Below the pieces are notes generated by a model, which was not told the DNA's origin, did not search any database, and saw nothing but the letters and a program-made list of their open reading frames with translations. Shown here one piece after another: positions 41,701 to 55,000 of a DNA stretch of 64,000 nucleotides. Source of the DNA: Pyrrhosoma nymphula (lineage: Eukaryota; Arthropoda; Insecta; Odonata; Coenagrionidae); the NCBI GenBank assembly GCA_963573305.1, contig OY754334.1, forward strand, positions 88,285,848-88,349,847, in the 5' to 3' direction. Numbering within the stretch: the stretch's first letter is position 1; each line of letters starts with the position of its first letter. The position numbers and the translations under genes are program-made.

Positions 41701-42951
41701 TTGGCGTAATAATTATATTTGCCTCAGTAGAAACTCAAGGGAAAGTCATTTGTCCAGTGAAAGTGAACATGGTGCTTAAAAGACTTTCCCTGCTCTTCTT
41801 GATGATGAAACTCATATGCTTGATAAATGTATTGCAACGAAGGCTTGCTAATTATATCACATTATCAAAAGAGTAGCATAGCGAAGTTCAAAAACACTAT
41901 TTTGAAGTACCTACATATTTTTCAATATCTCAACATACAAAGCACCCAAATTTTCTCATGGATTTTTGGAAAAAAAAGGAGTAAAATCATATATTATAAA
42001 TAATATGTATTTCTATAATTGATGTTGGTCAAATATGGAAGTTAAAGTTTTCAAGTGACTTCATGTCATGTGAACATAAAGTTAAATTAATTTTACAATA
42101 AAATGCTTGGTGCATATAAAAGTTCCAACAATGGTACTTCACACAAAGCCAAAACACCTTGCAAATGTGGAGTAATTATTGCTTATCACAGCAAGTTAAA
42201 ACTCTCATACAATGGGCAGAAGAGTCGTAGCACCTTTTTTATGAAGTACACAGGGCAGCATATGTCAAATAAGTCACTATTTACACACTCTGGTTTCATT
42301 TCCATTTCTGTCCTCTTCATGCATTCTGAACATGCGCCATTGTGTTCTACACATTTCAAATTGTGTTAGAACACAATTGTGCATACATTACAGGATATGA
42401 ATGGAAAGGAAACTGGAGCGCAAATAGTAACTAAATGAATAATTATAGATTCGTATGAATAATTTACCATGGTTACATAATCAATGTAGTAAACATTTAT
42501 GAAAATACTTGTTCAAAAACATCACTGAATATGGAGATTGAATCGCTCTAAAAAACCGTACAAAATTTTTCCCTTTAATCCATCCCCCAAATCACAATGA
42601 ACATGTCCCCAACGAAGAAATGAGAATTGTGAGAGAAGTTTTGGTTAGCAACTGAAGATGCCATTAAGATCGCTATAATGTTCTTTTGAAGAGTAAAAAC
42701 GCACAATTTCAAATTTCTGGCACATCCATGGTTTGAATAACTTGGAAGTCGTATCCTGCTTCTCCCAGCCAAAGGTATGGTAGTCATGTAGTTTTCAAGA
42801 GACCATCCCTAGGAAGAGATGGCATTCTATATAAAAAGATGTAGTTTGGCATCAAAACTGACTCCGAATAAATCCACTTGTTTTCATTTAAACAGCAGCA
42901 ATCGAAGTGAATACTCTCACAGCTCAGTTAACATCAGCATCGTTCATTATT
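38800..42951. other. intergenic sequence downstream of CARS1
   Basis: AT-rich, about 4 kb. Apart from the foldback at 40158-40305 I see nothing identifiable. Open frames at 38842-39045, 39086-39274 (minus), 41298-41480 and 42103-42369 look random. The CARS1 3' UTR must lie in its right part. Confidence 0.5.
40158..40305. repeat. foldback element with hammerhead-like core
   Basis: Inverted arms of about 64 bp (ATTAAACACAAAATTTGATA at 40158; complement ending 40305). The centre reads CTGATGATGACTTTACAGCT followed by GAAACG (40226-40251). The arms agree closely, so the element is fairly young. Confidence 0.75.
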
Positions 42952-43086
42952 TTACTGAGTAATGTTTTCCTTCAAAGATGATAAATATTCAGCATACTTC
43001 TTCTCTTGGGCTTGTTGTAATTTCTGTAATTTCTTCATTTGGCCTTTACTCAACTCGTTGCCCTGAGCATCATGAGTTGGAATTCC
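42952..43086 (-). CDS. CARS1: CysRS terminal exon
   Basis: The exon is 135 bp; acceptor TCCTTGTTTCAG. It reads GIPTHDAQGNELSKGQMKKL, then a coiled QKLQQAQEKKYAEYL stretch ending NITQ and TAA. G-x-P-T-H-D and ELSKGQxKKL are conserved eukaryotic CysRS C-terminal motifs. The 3' UTR would extend to the left; I did not find a convincing minus-strand polyadenylation signal. Confidence 0.94.
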   Translation of the reverse strand, partial: GIPTHDAQGNELSKGQMKKLQKLQQAQEKKYAEYLSSLKENITQ

Positions 43087-46000
43087 CTGAAACAAGGATC
43101 AAATTCATTGCCGTTGATACAACAAACTCTTTGGTAGCAGGAGAGAAAATTTGCTAAAATATGAAATTACATGCAAATAAGCACAAGAATGAACCCTAAA
43201 ATAATCAATTAAATAACTTCCTGCACTTAAAACTTTGACATTTAGAACTATTTTATGATCTACAAACTAAACTTAGAGCAATTTATTATTACATGTTATT
43301 AAGGAGTGAACAAACTGTAATTCACACCAATTAATCACTCATATAGAGTATCAGTAGTTATAACAAAAAGGAATGACAAAGTTTTCCAAGGTGTAGGGTT
43401 TCTTTTTCTCTTTAAAACATCACTTCAGAAGTCAAATAATATGTATATCCAGATGATTTCTTTTCATGCTCTGTTATTTTTATACAATTATTATCTTTAT
43501 TTCTTTAGGAGATGTAGGTCCATATCTATTTAGACTAGGGATGGGTCGGTTCCACTGTTTTTAGGTTCCAGTTAGGCTCTTAGCTTCATTCTCGGTTCCA
43601 GTTTTCAGTTTCAATTCTTAATTTAGTACTTTGCATTGCTCGATTTTTAATAGCAAGGGATATTTTTCTGTTTGATTATTATACGTATCTACTGTCCATG
43701 CAAAAAGTCGAGATACCCGAGTTTGAGATGTTATATATCGTTCATCAATAAACCTATTGCAACACAGTAAACCGCATATCAAAAGTAATTTATATGTCCG
43801 TCAAATTGCTCTACTTTCTGATATTTTAGTACTGTTTAAATATTTTTTATGTGAGCTTGTATGAAAAAAGGCACACTTTTTGCCAGTACAAAACAGAAGC
43901 ACCACTTCATACATTAATAACTTAGAAACTAACCGCTGTATTCGCAAGAATTTTTATACAGGTAAACACAAGACTATTAAGAGTATGAATATTGAAGTGG
44001 AATGTAGTAAAAGTATAAATAATATTGGATAAAGTTTGAAGATGTAACCAATGATGATGAGAATTGTTAATTAGAGTAATTAGAATATAAATATAATTAA
44101 CATATAAGAGATATAAATGAGTGTTATATTATTCAGACGCATGTAAAATACCTATTTTTCAGATAAATACCTATTTTGTCAACAAAAAATAAAATTTACA
44201 TAAATGGAATATTCATTTTTAAAAATTATTGTACCTTATTCTCCTTTTTTATTCAATTTATTTGGGAATATAAATTGGTCAAAGAAGTTTTCACTTCCAG
44301 TGTGTGGTCCTAAGCACACCCAATTTTTTGTATACAATCTATTAAACACATAAGGAAAACAGGATCGCAGCTATTTCACGGTAAACACAGCTACTACATG
44401 AAACTACCTGATTAATTGACTATAAAAACTGTGAACATAAGGTTCTACATGCTTTTATAAAATCATAATAGTCATATCATTCAGGACCTGATGATGCTAG
44501 CTGGAATGCAAGTGAAACGGTTGTCCATAAAATGAATCAACATGGGAGAAACCCAAATAAAAGAAACTCATCAAATCACCGCGGAAGCCTTCGTACCAAA
44601 TCATAATGTTATGCAACAACAACTCATTCTCTCCAAGACGTTATACAGTGTGTCCTCGTTTAACGTTGTTAACTCGTTCCTGAAAAAGTAGACGTTAAGC
44701 GAAACAACGTTAAACGAAGCAGTATTTTCCATAAGAAACAATGTAAAAATTTAAAATCGGTTCCAAACTCACCAATTCTTCATTTCATAACAATAACGAT
44801 TTCTTGTGTGAGAATAGTAGAAAAGTAAGGGGTATTAGATGAATGGTAAAGGAAAGTGAAAGGAATGCGCATTTATTAAATGTAAGAATAAAAGGCGTGA
44901 GATTCTTAGTTTTGGTGAAAATAAAGTTTAAAAATGACCAAATTCGCGTATTTTTTGTGATATTTTGACGCCATATTGCGAGATTTTTGGAAATCCCGAT
45001 AGAGGGTTACGGACTAATATCACGTCTGAAATATGGCCTTACCCAACCCCCCCCCCCCCCCAACTACGTTGCGTGTCTGTGGAATGAAACAGGGGCAGGG
45101 GTGACAGGGGTGCTAAGGTGGGACAGTACGCGGCGTCGAGAAGGCCATTTCTGAACGGAAAATAGGTTATTTGGCGGATAGTTACGATTTATTTTCACTA
45201 ATACCCTTTTAAACCAACCCACCCCAATGGTGATTGGTTTGCGTAAAAGTACGGCGAGAGGCGAGTTGGTGATGAAAGTTCCGTATGGAGGCAGTGGAAT
45301 GAAGTACCTCCAAAGATTATAAGGTAGCTCCGAGAGGTTACCCGTCCCTCCTGAGTGTAATAAAGCCGTCGAAGAGCGGGAATACTTTTAAGTTGAAGGC
45401 GGGAAAGGTCATGGGCGGTGGGTATAGAAAATGAAGACACTGCTTGACCGCTGCACCATCTGGGGGAACTAGGAGTAAAAGGTCAGTATTTCCAATATGG
45501 CGTCCAGAAGTAGATTTACATCACAGGTTTAAGTGAATAGTTTACGAAAGAAAAAGGATTTATGAAGCAAACGAAAGGTAAATGCGCATATGTAGCGTAA
45601 CAATGTAAGTGAAATAGGTGGTATAAGGTGATCGGGAAGCAGGTGAAATTAATTTTCTCCCAGACTGGACGCTATGATACAAATACCACGGCGTATTTTA
45701 ATTACGCGGACAGTGGAACAGATGATTTCACTAGTCAGAGATCTTCATATCTTAGATGAAACAAACTGAAAAGGCATTTTTAAAAGAATAAGCACCAGGT
45801 TTCCCTCCTATATTTCTGATATTTAGTGCTGTTAGCACCGGCTTCCCTCGGAGTAAATAGAAATTTTTGTCCTTCACTGTGGGAGCGTTCGCATGCGAAT
45901 GCAGTGAAGGGCAAAGATTTCGCTCGCTGCGATCGCGAAGACGTAGAATTAAAATAGTGAGTGAACTAGGGAAACTCGGTGCTGTGTACAAATTTTTTGT

Positions 46001-49000
46001 TATTTCGTAACAAAGTTTTAGGAAAAGTATCACCCTCGACGATGTACTGTATCATGGAGGGTTCAGAATACACTAATTCAACACGAAAAAGACGTTTTCG
46101 ATACACCTCAAACAGCAGTAAATCTACCTTATGGCGGCATGGGATTTTAAGGTATTTTTCCCCGTAGATATCTGCCCCTGTATCTACCATTCGGACATGG
46201 TATTATTAATACCATGCGATTGAAGATGGCACACTAACGTTGGTTTGAGTTTTAAATCACCCGATGCATTTCCCCCCAATTACAGCGTAGTAAATAATAA
46301 GCAAACATATAGTTATGAAACAAAATAACGTAATAATTATTCGCTCAGGTGAACTTTTGACACACGCTATGAGGAGTTAACGTCAAACTTTTCCGACGAA
46401 TGGAAATTGCGCATCAGATGCGCCAAATTCCTATTCGTTATTCATTTTTTTTTGGTTGCGCAAAATTTGAACAACGTTATCGCGAAGCACTGACGACGTT
46501 GAACGATTTAGGGTTTTAATTGTTGGACAACGTTATCGCGAAACAACGTTAAACGGGGCAACGTTAAACGAGGACACACTGTACAATCATCCATTACTTA
46601 GGGTTAAGTAAAATCCACGTAAGAGAAACCGATTTCGTACTTTAGGCCAACGTCTTCGTTATTACTAACATGTTTCTCATAAAATAAAATACGTACATTC
46701 GTATGCTACTGTAAATATACTAACAGGTACCCTCACACATTGGAAGATACATAATACCGATATCAGGTTTTGTCACCGTCACATAAGCCGTCGTTTATAT
46801 GTCAGTTGTAAAACCTGCAAACCAAGAGTTTTTCCTTCAATTTGCCATACACAAGTATTTTTAAGATTGAAATTAACTAGTTAATCCAACAATGATGGCC
46901 TTAGTATCATGGAAAGAAAATCAACATAAAAATAGTACTAATAGACAGCATATTGCGGGTGCCTTCCATTTTTGGATATGTTTTCACTAAAGTACTTTCT
47001 ATTTTTCAAAATAGCCAACTGTCATCAGGCACTGCTTACTGCAAGGCGGACCCGAATAGAGCCCCTCAAGCATGAAAGAAAGCTTCTCTTTATTGAGCAA
47101 CGTTAGTGTTAGAGTAAAAATGAATCTGAGAATGAGTAATTTGCGTGTAAGCAGAATTAAGGAAAGAAATGTCCAACGCACAAATGAAATTTTCTGAATT
47201 ATATTGTGATATAATTTACGAAAACAATACGTAGAGACTCACTTCCACAAAAGGTGGAGGTAACCTAAGACATATATCAATCAAAAAAATCTAAATAATG
47301 TGGTATTTCATCACTTACTAAAGTTGAGTGTAATGAAATTCAATAGTCCTATTTACGTGTGAATCTCATTAATTCGTGAGTATTAAAAAAGCATGTAAGC
47401 ACCATATTTCACCAGGTTTTAATGCAAAGCCTTCACTTTCAGAGAGTGAACAGGTTTCAAACTAGTGTTTGCACCAATTATTTCGGTACCGATTCTTTTT
47501 TACTTCAGTTCCTGTTCTAAGCTCAAGAACCGGTGGAAACAAGAAGTGAAGAACCATACCGACCCAACCCTATTTAGACCTATATATCCAGAAGAAATAA
47601 AAACAGTGGTAATACATTGATATTTACATGATTTAATCCATAAATCATGTAAATATCAATAAATCCAAAATTTATGTTTTAAATTACCTTAGAAGCAGCA
47701 AATCAAAAGAATAAATATAAAATGTTGAAAAAAAGAGATTTCATGCTGTCCCGGTGAATGTTTCGCATAAATTCTTCTCGGGATTTCCACCGTGTTAAAT
47801 TGATTAAAAGATTTTTAAGCTTGATTAATTTATAAGCTTGCCATGCTTTAATTCAATGACATTTATCCTGAAGATGATGGACAAGTCGTCCATCAAAATA
47901 TCGGTACTTTTTACCAATTTAAACCCGTGGAAATTCCGAGAAGAATTAATGCAAATATCAAATATATATGCATATCTAACCTTCTCGTCAAATTTGGAAT
48001 ATGATTCTTTTTGGGTTAGAAACATTTCAGTGGGAGGAATTTTCCTCTGTGCATCCTTTTGTGCCTGCAGCAGAGCCTGTTCTGACTTCTTCCTCTCTTT
48101 CTCAGCCAACTTCTCATCCTCGGCTGCTCTCTTAGCCTCTCGTTCTCTCATCAGTGTCTCTTTATCTACCAACTTCACAACTGCTCCACGACCTAGTACA
48201 AGAAAGACAAGAGCTCAATGAATATTCGGTATTTCAGAAGGAATCTTTGAACTTCACTAGGTGATTTGGGAAGTGATATCAAGCATTTTTTGAGAGATGA
48301 ACAAGGGGTCATATCTACTTATTTACATAGATATGACAATGCAAATATTTTATCCAGCATATCATTCAGCTGCCATGAAAATACAGAACTTCCACGAATA
48401 TGTGGGGGCTAAGTTGAAAATAAGGTACCATAAACATCAGTGACAACAAATTTCTAATTGTTGCTATTGCAACAATAATGTGGTACAAAGTCACGTGCAG
48501 GGGTGGAAAGATATACACCAAAGTGGGTGGAATTCTCCATGAAAAAATTATTTGACTTGACCGGTATTTGGATCCAAGTCAAGTAATGATTTTTTTTCAT
48601 GGCTAATTTCACACACTTTGATGTTTTACTTTGCACCAGTGCATGTGAAAACACACCTCATAATTTGTGTAATCACAATGATTGGAAATTTGTCAGAAGT
48701 TAGTTGCTATAAAGTGACAATGTTGGGACTATCCTCTTTAACTATGGCATACCTGGCATTACCATGTCTCATTGCAGTAGTCTACCGGTTAGAGGTAGGT
48801 TGTGATGAAAGTCAGAGAATATCCAACGAACTCTTACAGGTGCTACAATGTGGACTGGAAACGAGAATTTCTTGTCCGTAAAACCCCAGCTGGAATACAC
48901 CTTGAATTCTGATGTCTTGGTAGTGTAACTGGCATGACACACCACACCGGCAATAGGGAGATCCAAGTACCGGTCAAGTCAAATGATTTTTTCTTGGTGA

Positions 49001-52000
49001 ACGTCACTCTCTTTAGTGTTCATCAGTGACAACAATGAAAGAACTATGTGTATATGCACACCACTGAGACAATCTTCACATCTCTTCAATAAGAATATGT
49101 CACCGTTTTTTTTGTGCTTTCCTGGCAAATGCCAATTGCACTGGATAAAATAAGTACTTGCATGGCAATACCTCCCCATAAGTGCTGAGTAGTGACTTCT
49201 AAGGACAAAAAACTTTTTAAAAAACATGAGTTGTGTTTAACCCATGACTTTTCCATGTCCCATGACATGTCTAATGACTTTTCCAGATTTCTAAGTTTCA
49301 ATTTAACAATTTCCAAGCACAATTTATATTCCTCATATTCAATTACCCATGTTTTGTCATGTCCTCCAAGTTTACTTCGTGACCCCGAGCACCTTAAGCG
49401 GTTTCGTGAAACTTGGCAATAACCTTTTCTAAACAATTTACCTGTGTGTAATTTATAGATGGACACTGGACAGAGTCACACTTCCTGAGATATCCCTCAA
49501 GACCACCAACTAAGGGCCAATGGTCACAAAGACATTTGCATAAAATGCACAGCTATGTAATAGGTAACAATAACTATTTTATGTTCAGAGTTTGTACAGG
49601 TGAATAATATAGCTGTAAAGTTTTTTCAGGCATGGAATGCAATATCAAGGATGACAAAAGACCATTAAAGGAGCTATAAAATTGTATATGACATGCACCA
49701 AAAAATAAATATTCTCCATCTAGAATCATGAGCCCTCTTTAGGGTTAATGTGCGGTTAATTCACCATACTGAGAACTCATTGTGTGGCCACAATATATCA
49801 AGAAATACGTATTGAAGCCAATTTCATCTCTGTTACTAGGCTCATGTCTCCTGAAACAGCTAACTTTATGCACGAAAAAGCAGGAGGAAATGCAAAACCA
49901 GGGGCCCACTGTTACAAAGTACTAAGGAAAATTAAAACATGACTCCAAGAAATGCTTTAATTTTCACCAAAAAACACAAAATCTCACCTTCATGGTCTTC
50001 CAGCCGCACTCCAAAATTAGGAAGTGTTTCATCCCTAAGTTTATCACATTCTTCCAAAATGGCAGTGGCCTTCACTGTCCGTGCATGCTGGCGTACATTT
50101 TGACGAAAATCAGCCAAAATGGTCAAATATGGCAGGACCAATTCTTCAACCTGTAAATTAGAGCAAAATGCTCATCACCTTAGCAGAAGTAATTTATCTT
50201 GTCTCCTAAATTGTATGACAAGCCATGAATGCAGACCAGTAAATGATTCTACATAGTGGTGGAATAAAGTTTTGTTGAAGCAAAACCGCTGGAGCAGCAA
50301 AAGCTTCAGTCATAGATCACCAGACGAATAGAAACCTCCCCCGAAGTTTTCAAAACTTTATCTTGATTAGAAATGTCCAGGACTTTGTATTAATGAGTCA
50401 ATCAGCCAGTTGTGCAGCTTTATATTTAGTAATAATAATAAAATTTGTGATTCCACTACAATGGTCCTCGTTACAGCCATCAACGCCATTGGTGACTAGC
50501 GTGGACTAGTGAAGCAACTGCTGGCAGTGCCTGTATTGTGTACGGCGCCAACACATAAAGGGGTCCGAGAGAGAGAGGGCCCCAAACACATTTGCTTGAT
50601 TCCCTCACAGCAGTTCTTGGCCTTTATTGTATCTCAGGTCCCTTGGATTCCAACCTCATATGTCTTACTGTTAGTTTGCCTATGTGGTTTGTCACACCAC
50701 AGAGGTATTATACATCCTAAGAAATACAGTGCGCCAGTTGTTAAACTAGTAGGTGATTGTGACAGTGCCAGAAGTTGTAAAAGCCAAGTGAACTATGACT
50801 GAAAAGAGGAAGGTAGTGAGTGACATAAAAAAGCTATCTAGGAAAAGAATTCACCTGGAGCAGAAGCTGAAAGTGATCGAATGCTTTGAAGATGGCGAGC
50901 GTCAGAGCGATATTGCACATAAGTTTAAGCTCACGACATCCACAGTTTGTACCATCATTTTGAATAAAGACAAAGTTAAAGCGTCAGTGTCATCAGTCAC
51001 ACCAACTAACATGCTAACGAAGTTCATTACTGGAAAAATTGGAAAAATTTCTAATTACATGGATTGACCATAAAGGGTCAAATGATATCCCTCTTTTACA
51101 GGCAGTGATTTGCACAAAAGCTGTGGCTTTATTTGAGTCTTTATAAGAAGACAAGGATGGTGAATGCTCTTACGAGATTTTTCATGGTTTCCGTCCCTTT
51201 ATGGCAATGGAGAAAACAAATTACATTTGTTTACCTACGGCAAAGCATGGCAAACCCCAAAAATCCCATGAGTAAGTAGTTCCAACCAATTTCCCCTACA
51301 TGTCAGCCCACCCGAACGAAAGGAAAATGGAAATTCAATTCCGAGAGGGAATTTTAAAATTACATACCGTGGCGGAAAACCACCTCCTCTCATGTATCTA
51401 CCGCTAATCGTTTCGAATTTCGTGGGGTATTTTGAAGGTTCGACCACGGATTGAATGCAAGCCGTGGTGAATTGTAACTTTGTGAAAAGGTAGCATTTAA
51501 CGCCACCGCCAAATGGGGGGCTATTTAAGGGGAAACCCCAAGTGCAAAAACAAGGATTAAGGGAGCAAAAACTCTGGCAGACAGGTGGCCATGGCATCTG
51601 GGGATACAGCAGAGTGGAGAGCAGGCAAGACACCACAGGAGAGCCGGGAGGGGACTTTGCTCAAGCCTGTGGAGAGGAGAGCCCGGGGAGAACCCCATAC
51701 ACCCCCATTTTGAGGGAGGTCTCAAATTCCGTTAGCTGGGCACGCCCAGCGAGAGAGGGGGGATCGTCTCATTTCATGGACCAAAGTGGGAAAGTCATAT
51801 TTGGCGCCCAATGCCGGGCCACTCGAGAGGAAGAGGCGACAGGCAAACCAACATGAGTCAAAAGGGGAGAGAAGACGAAAAGGCCTCATTTATAGACAAC
51901 CGGAGTAAGCCACCATCGGAGGATGGTGAAGAAGAAAATTTAGCAGTAGGGTTATCAACCATCAAGGATAGGTGGGGGTTGGATCCCAAGGGGGAAAAGA

Positions 52001-55000
52001 ACGAAAATGAGCAGGTTCACACACCGGAAACGCAGGAGCCGACATTGACGAGTATTATGGCGGTCATACATATTAAGGGATCAAAAGGAGTGGGAAAGGA
52101 TAGGAAGAAGAATGGGCGACTTTAAAAATAAGATTAGGGAAGTTAGGAGTGAGTTGCAAGAAAAAGTAAACCGAGCGATCGAAGAGGAAAGATTAGAAAC
52201 TAAACACGCATTGTTAGAGGTTAGTGGGGAAATTCAACGAGTAAAGGAAGAAGCGGAGAAGTCACCAGACGAGGCCACATCGGGAATGAAGGAGGCTATG
52301 GAAAGTAATATGAGGGAAAGAGAATGCAGAGTGGGAGGAATGGAAGAAAAAGTAGCGAGGAGAGTGATAGCAGTCACGGAACAAGAAGGGGAAGAGTAAT
52401 GGACGAGCATAACTCAAGAGGCATGGTTGCCGAAAGACGAGCTGGAAAGTGTGAAGATGGTACCAAAAGCACCTATTCGCTTATCATTCCGAGGAAGGGC
52501 ACATGAGCATCCCGTTACATTCCTCAGGCAACTCGAGACGCCGCACGCTGTATGGGGTTCCCCCAAAACAGCAATCAATGCTATTTTATCAGGTGTTAGA
52601 AGGAGGCCCGAAGATATGGACCAATTCTCTTGCTCGATATCCTTATGACATCAGTGAGTTCAAGGAATATTTTACTCATCGTTAGTGGGATAGGAAAACT
52701 CAATATAACTTCAGAACGAGAGTAACGACGGGATCGAATCGTAGAGACAGAGAGCTTAGCATGCGAGATCATGATACAGAGAAAGTCATGCTTATTAGGA
52801 TGAGTAATCCACCTGGAACCGAAGGAGAGATGGTACACCTATTAACTCGGCAGTTCCATCCTTATATTCAAAACAGGCTAAAAAGTATCAGAATAGAGGT
52901 CACGGAAGGATTCTTGAAATTAGTAGGAAGATATGACCAGACCAATGCAGAGGAGAGAGCAGAGAGAGAACGGATGACTCGAGCACTGGCACCGCAACGA
53001 GGGATCGAAGGAAGTAGGGGGGCGGAAACAGTGGAAGGGAGAAGATATGGGGAAAATGGAAGAAATGAAAGTTGCACCCGGCCTAACCCAACCAAGGATC
53101 CACACCCAACACGAGACGCAGCTGAAGGTGGGGGCAGACAACGGCAGGGGGACGACATCGGTGAATGGGGGAGTCGGGGGCCCGCTCGGGAGGGGCAAAT
53201 AGCACAGGCGGTGGATGCATTAGATCGGCGGCCAGCCACCACGGGAAGCTAAGAAAGGCGATGAAAGAGAAGGAGAGGAGGAGGGAGACGGGAGGGCCCG
53301 ATGGTTCCAACCCGACCGTGAGGCCAAAGGAGGAAGGAGAGACGAGGATGGGAAGGAAGAAATACCTGGAAGTCGAGGGTGGTGTCTGGAAGCAGAAGGA
53401 AGGTGTTAATTGATGCGAGGGGCAAGGTCGGTGCCATCTCGAGTGACGTAATCGGGCGATCGCAAACCACCCAAATAAAAATACCAGGGTTACCCATCAT
53501 ACGAGCGCAGACGGGAGGAAATCTAAACATATCACCAAACAGGTCATGCTAATATTTAGGATAGAAGAAGCAGAGTTGGAGGTGGTATGCCTCGTAATTG
53601 AGAACCTTGTCAAGCCAATGAAACTGGGAGTCGGGTTACTCAAGAAGAATAAAACCGTGTCGATGTCCGCAAGCCACGAAATGGAGTGGGTTCTCCCTTC
53701 ACATGGGCATTAATAGGAATCTTCAGGTTCGACCATGAGTCGAAAGCGAGCCCTGGTGAATTGTAACTTTCTGAAAAGGTAGTATTTAACACCACCGCCA
53801 AATGGGGGCTATTTAACCACTTCCCTGATTGGTTTTTTTACAAAAATGGTCAAAAAAAGTCATATTTTTAATTTCAGATTCAGAAACAAAAAAGGGAGGC
53901 AAATCCGAAAATGTTTTCCTTAATTTGAATCAACAATCAAGATTCAAAGCTCCTAAATTCCGTATTTTTTATGCATGTGTGCACACTTTTTTGTTTTAAT
54001 TAGCATGGAGGATTGTGGCTCACTATTTTCATAGCCTGCTTTAGTATGCTGGAAATCATGGGGTTGGAATGTTTAAGATATTGCAGCATCATTATTTGCG
54101 AGAGAAAAAATGGAAGTCACTGACTTAAGTAATGTTTTTACATGCTGATGATGAGATAGTGCACAGACAATAAAGTTAGGGAACAAAATCCAAATTTTCT
54201 AAACACTCAAATTTCAAGTCATTTTGTAGCCATAAAGGTGAAATGATGGCACTAATGTGAGTACAAAAAAAAGGAATCACAAGCAAATGATTACTGAGAG
54301 AATTTTCAGAGAGGGAAACTTAATGGCCACAGTAATCTATATAAATTGCCCAACAATAGTGACAGCCTTCCTGCAACTTCATCTGCACCAATATTGAAAT
54401 AAATGTTTATTTCAAAATTATGATACCTATTATAGTGCACCTACTCAATACTTATTAATATCAGGGCAAATCTTCATGGCAGCCAACTGCCTCCTACCCT
54501 CAGCCTCTGACACAGACTTACATTTTCCGCCTTATCAGAGGATATGGGAAATCCAACAGAGTTGTCAGTTGGGGTAACTCCAAATATTTTAAAAAGGTTT
54601 GTCACATATTTTGCTGTGTCCAAGAGAAAGAGCAAATTTGGTTCTCTTGATTTCTTCTGATTCTCCATAAGGTACACATTACATGCAGAGATAAGATCCC
54701 TCACAGCATCCAATGCAGTCCTTGTATCTATATTATCTGTAAAAGAAAAAAAAATAAACCAAAGGAGAAAATAGAAAAAAGAAACACACTTAAACATCTA
54801 ATTTGATTAAAAAATAAACTTAAATCACAGCAAACAATTGATAATCATCAGCAAAGGAGATTTACAAAGCTTTTGCAACAGAATACAGAGATCTGCAAAG
54901 AGGGCAAAAAGATTGGGAAATCAGTACAGTAAACTCTCGATTATCAAAGCTAATGGAAGCATGATGAAACACGGATAATAAAAAAATACACGGATAACCA

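Larger units (their letters stand above)
51241..53830 (+). mobile_element. LTR retrotransposon relic (gag and protease only)
   Basis: Direct repeats of 92-93 bp (51436-51528 and 53725-53816) near its ends share AGGTTCGACC, CTGAAAAGGTAG-type and CACCGCCAAATGGGG text, as fragments of two LTRs. A primer-binding-site-like TTGGCGCCCAATGCCGGGCC lies at 51801-51820. Purine- and GC-rich coding text unlike the surrounding AT-rich intron follows. Reverse transcriptase, RNase H and integrase are absent. Confidence 0.7.

Noticed and set aside
42103..42369. An 88-codon frame near the CARS1 3' end
   Set aside because: No recognisable product, no codon bias, and no supporting context.
52868..53242. Minus-strand frames over the LTR relic
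   Set aside because: Shadows of the purine-rich gag-like strand; the plus strand has the retroelement motifs.
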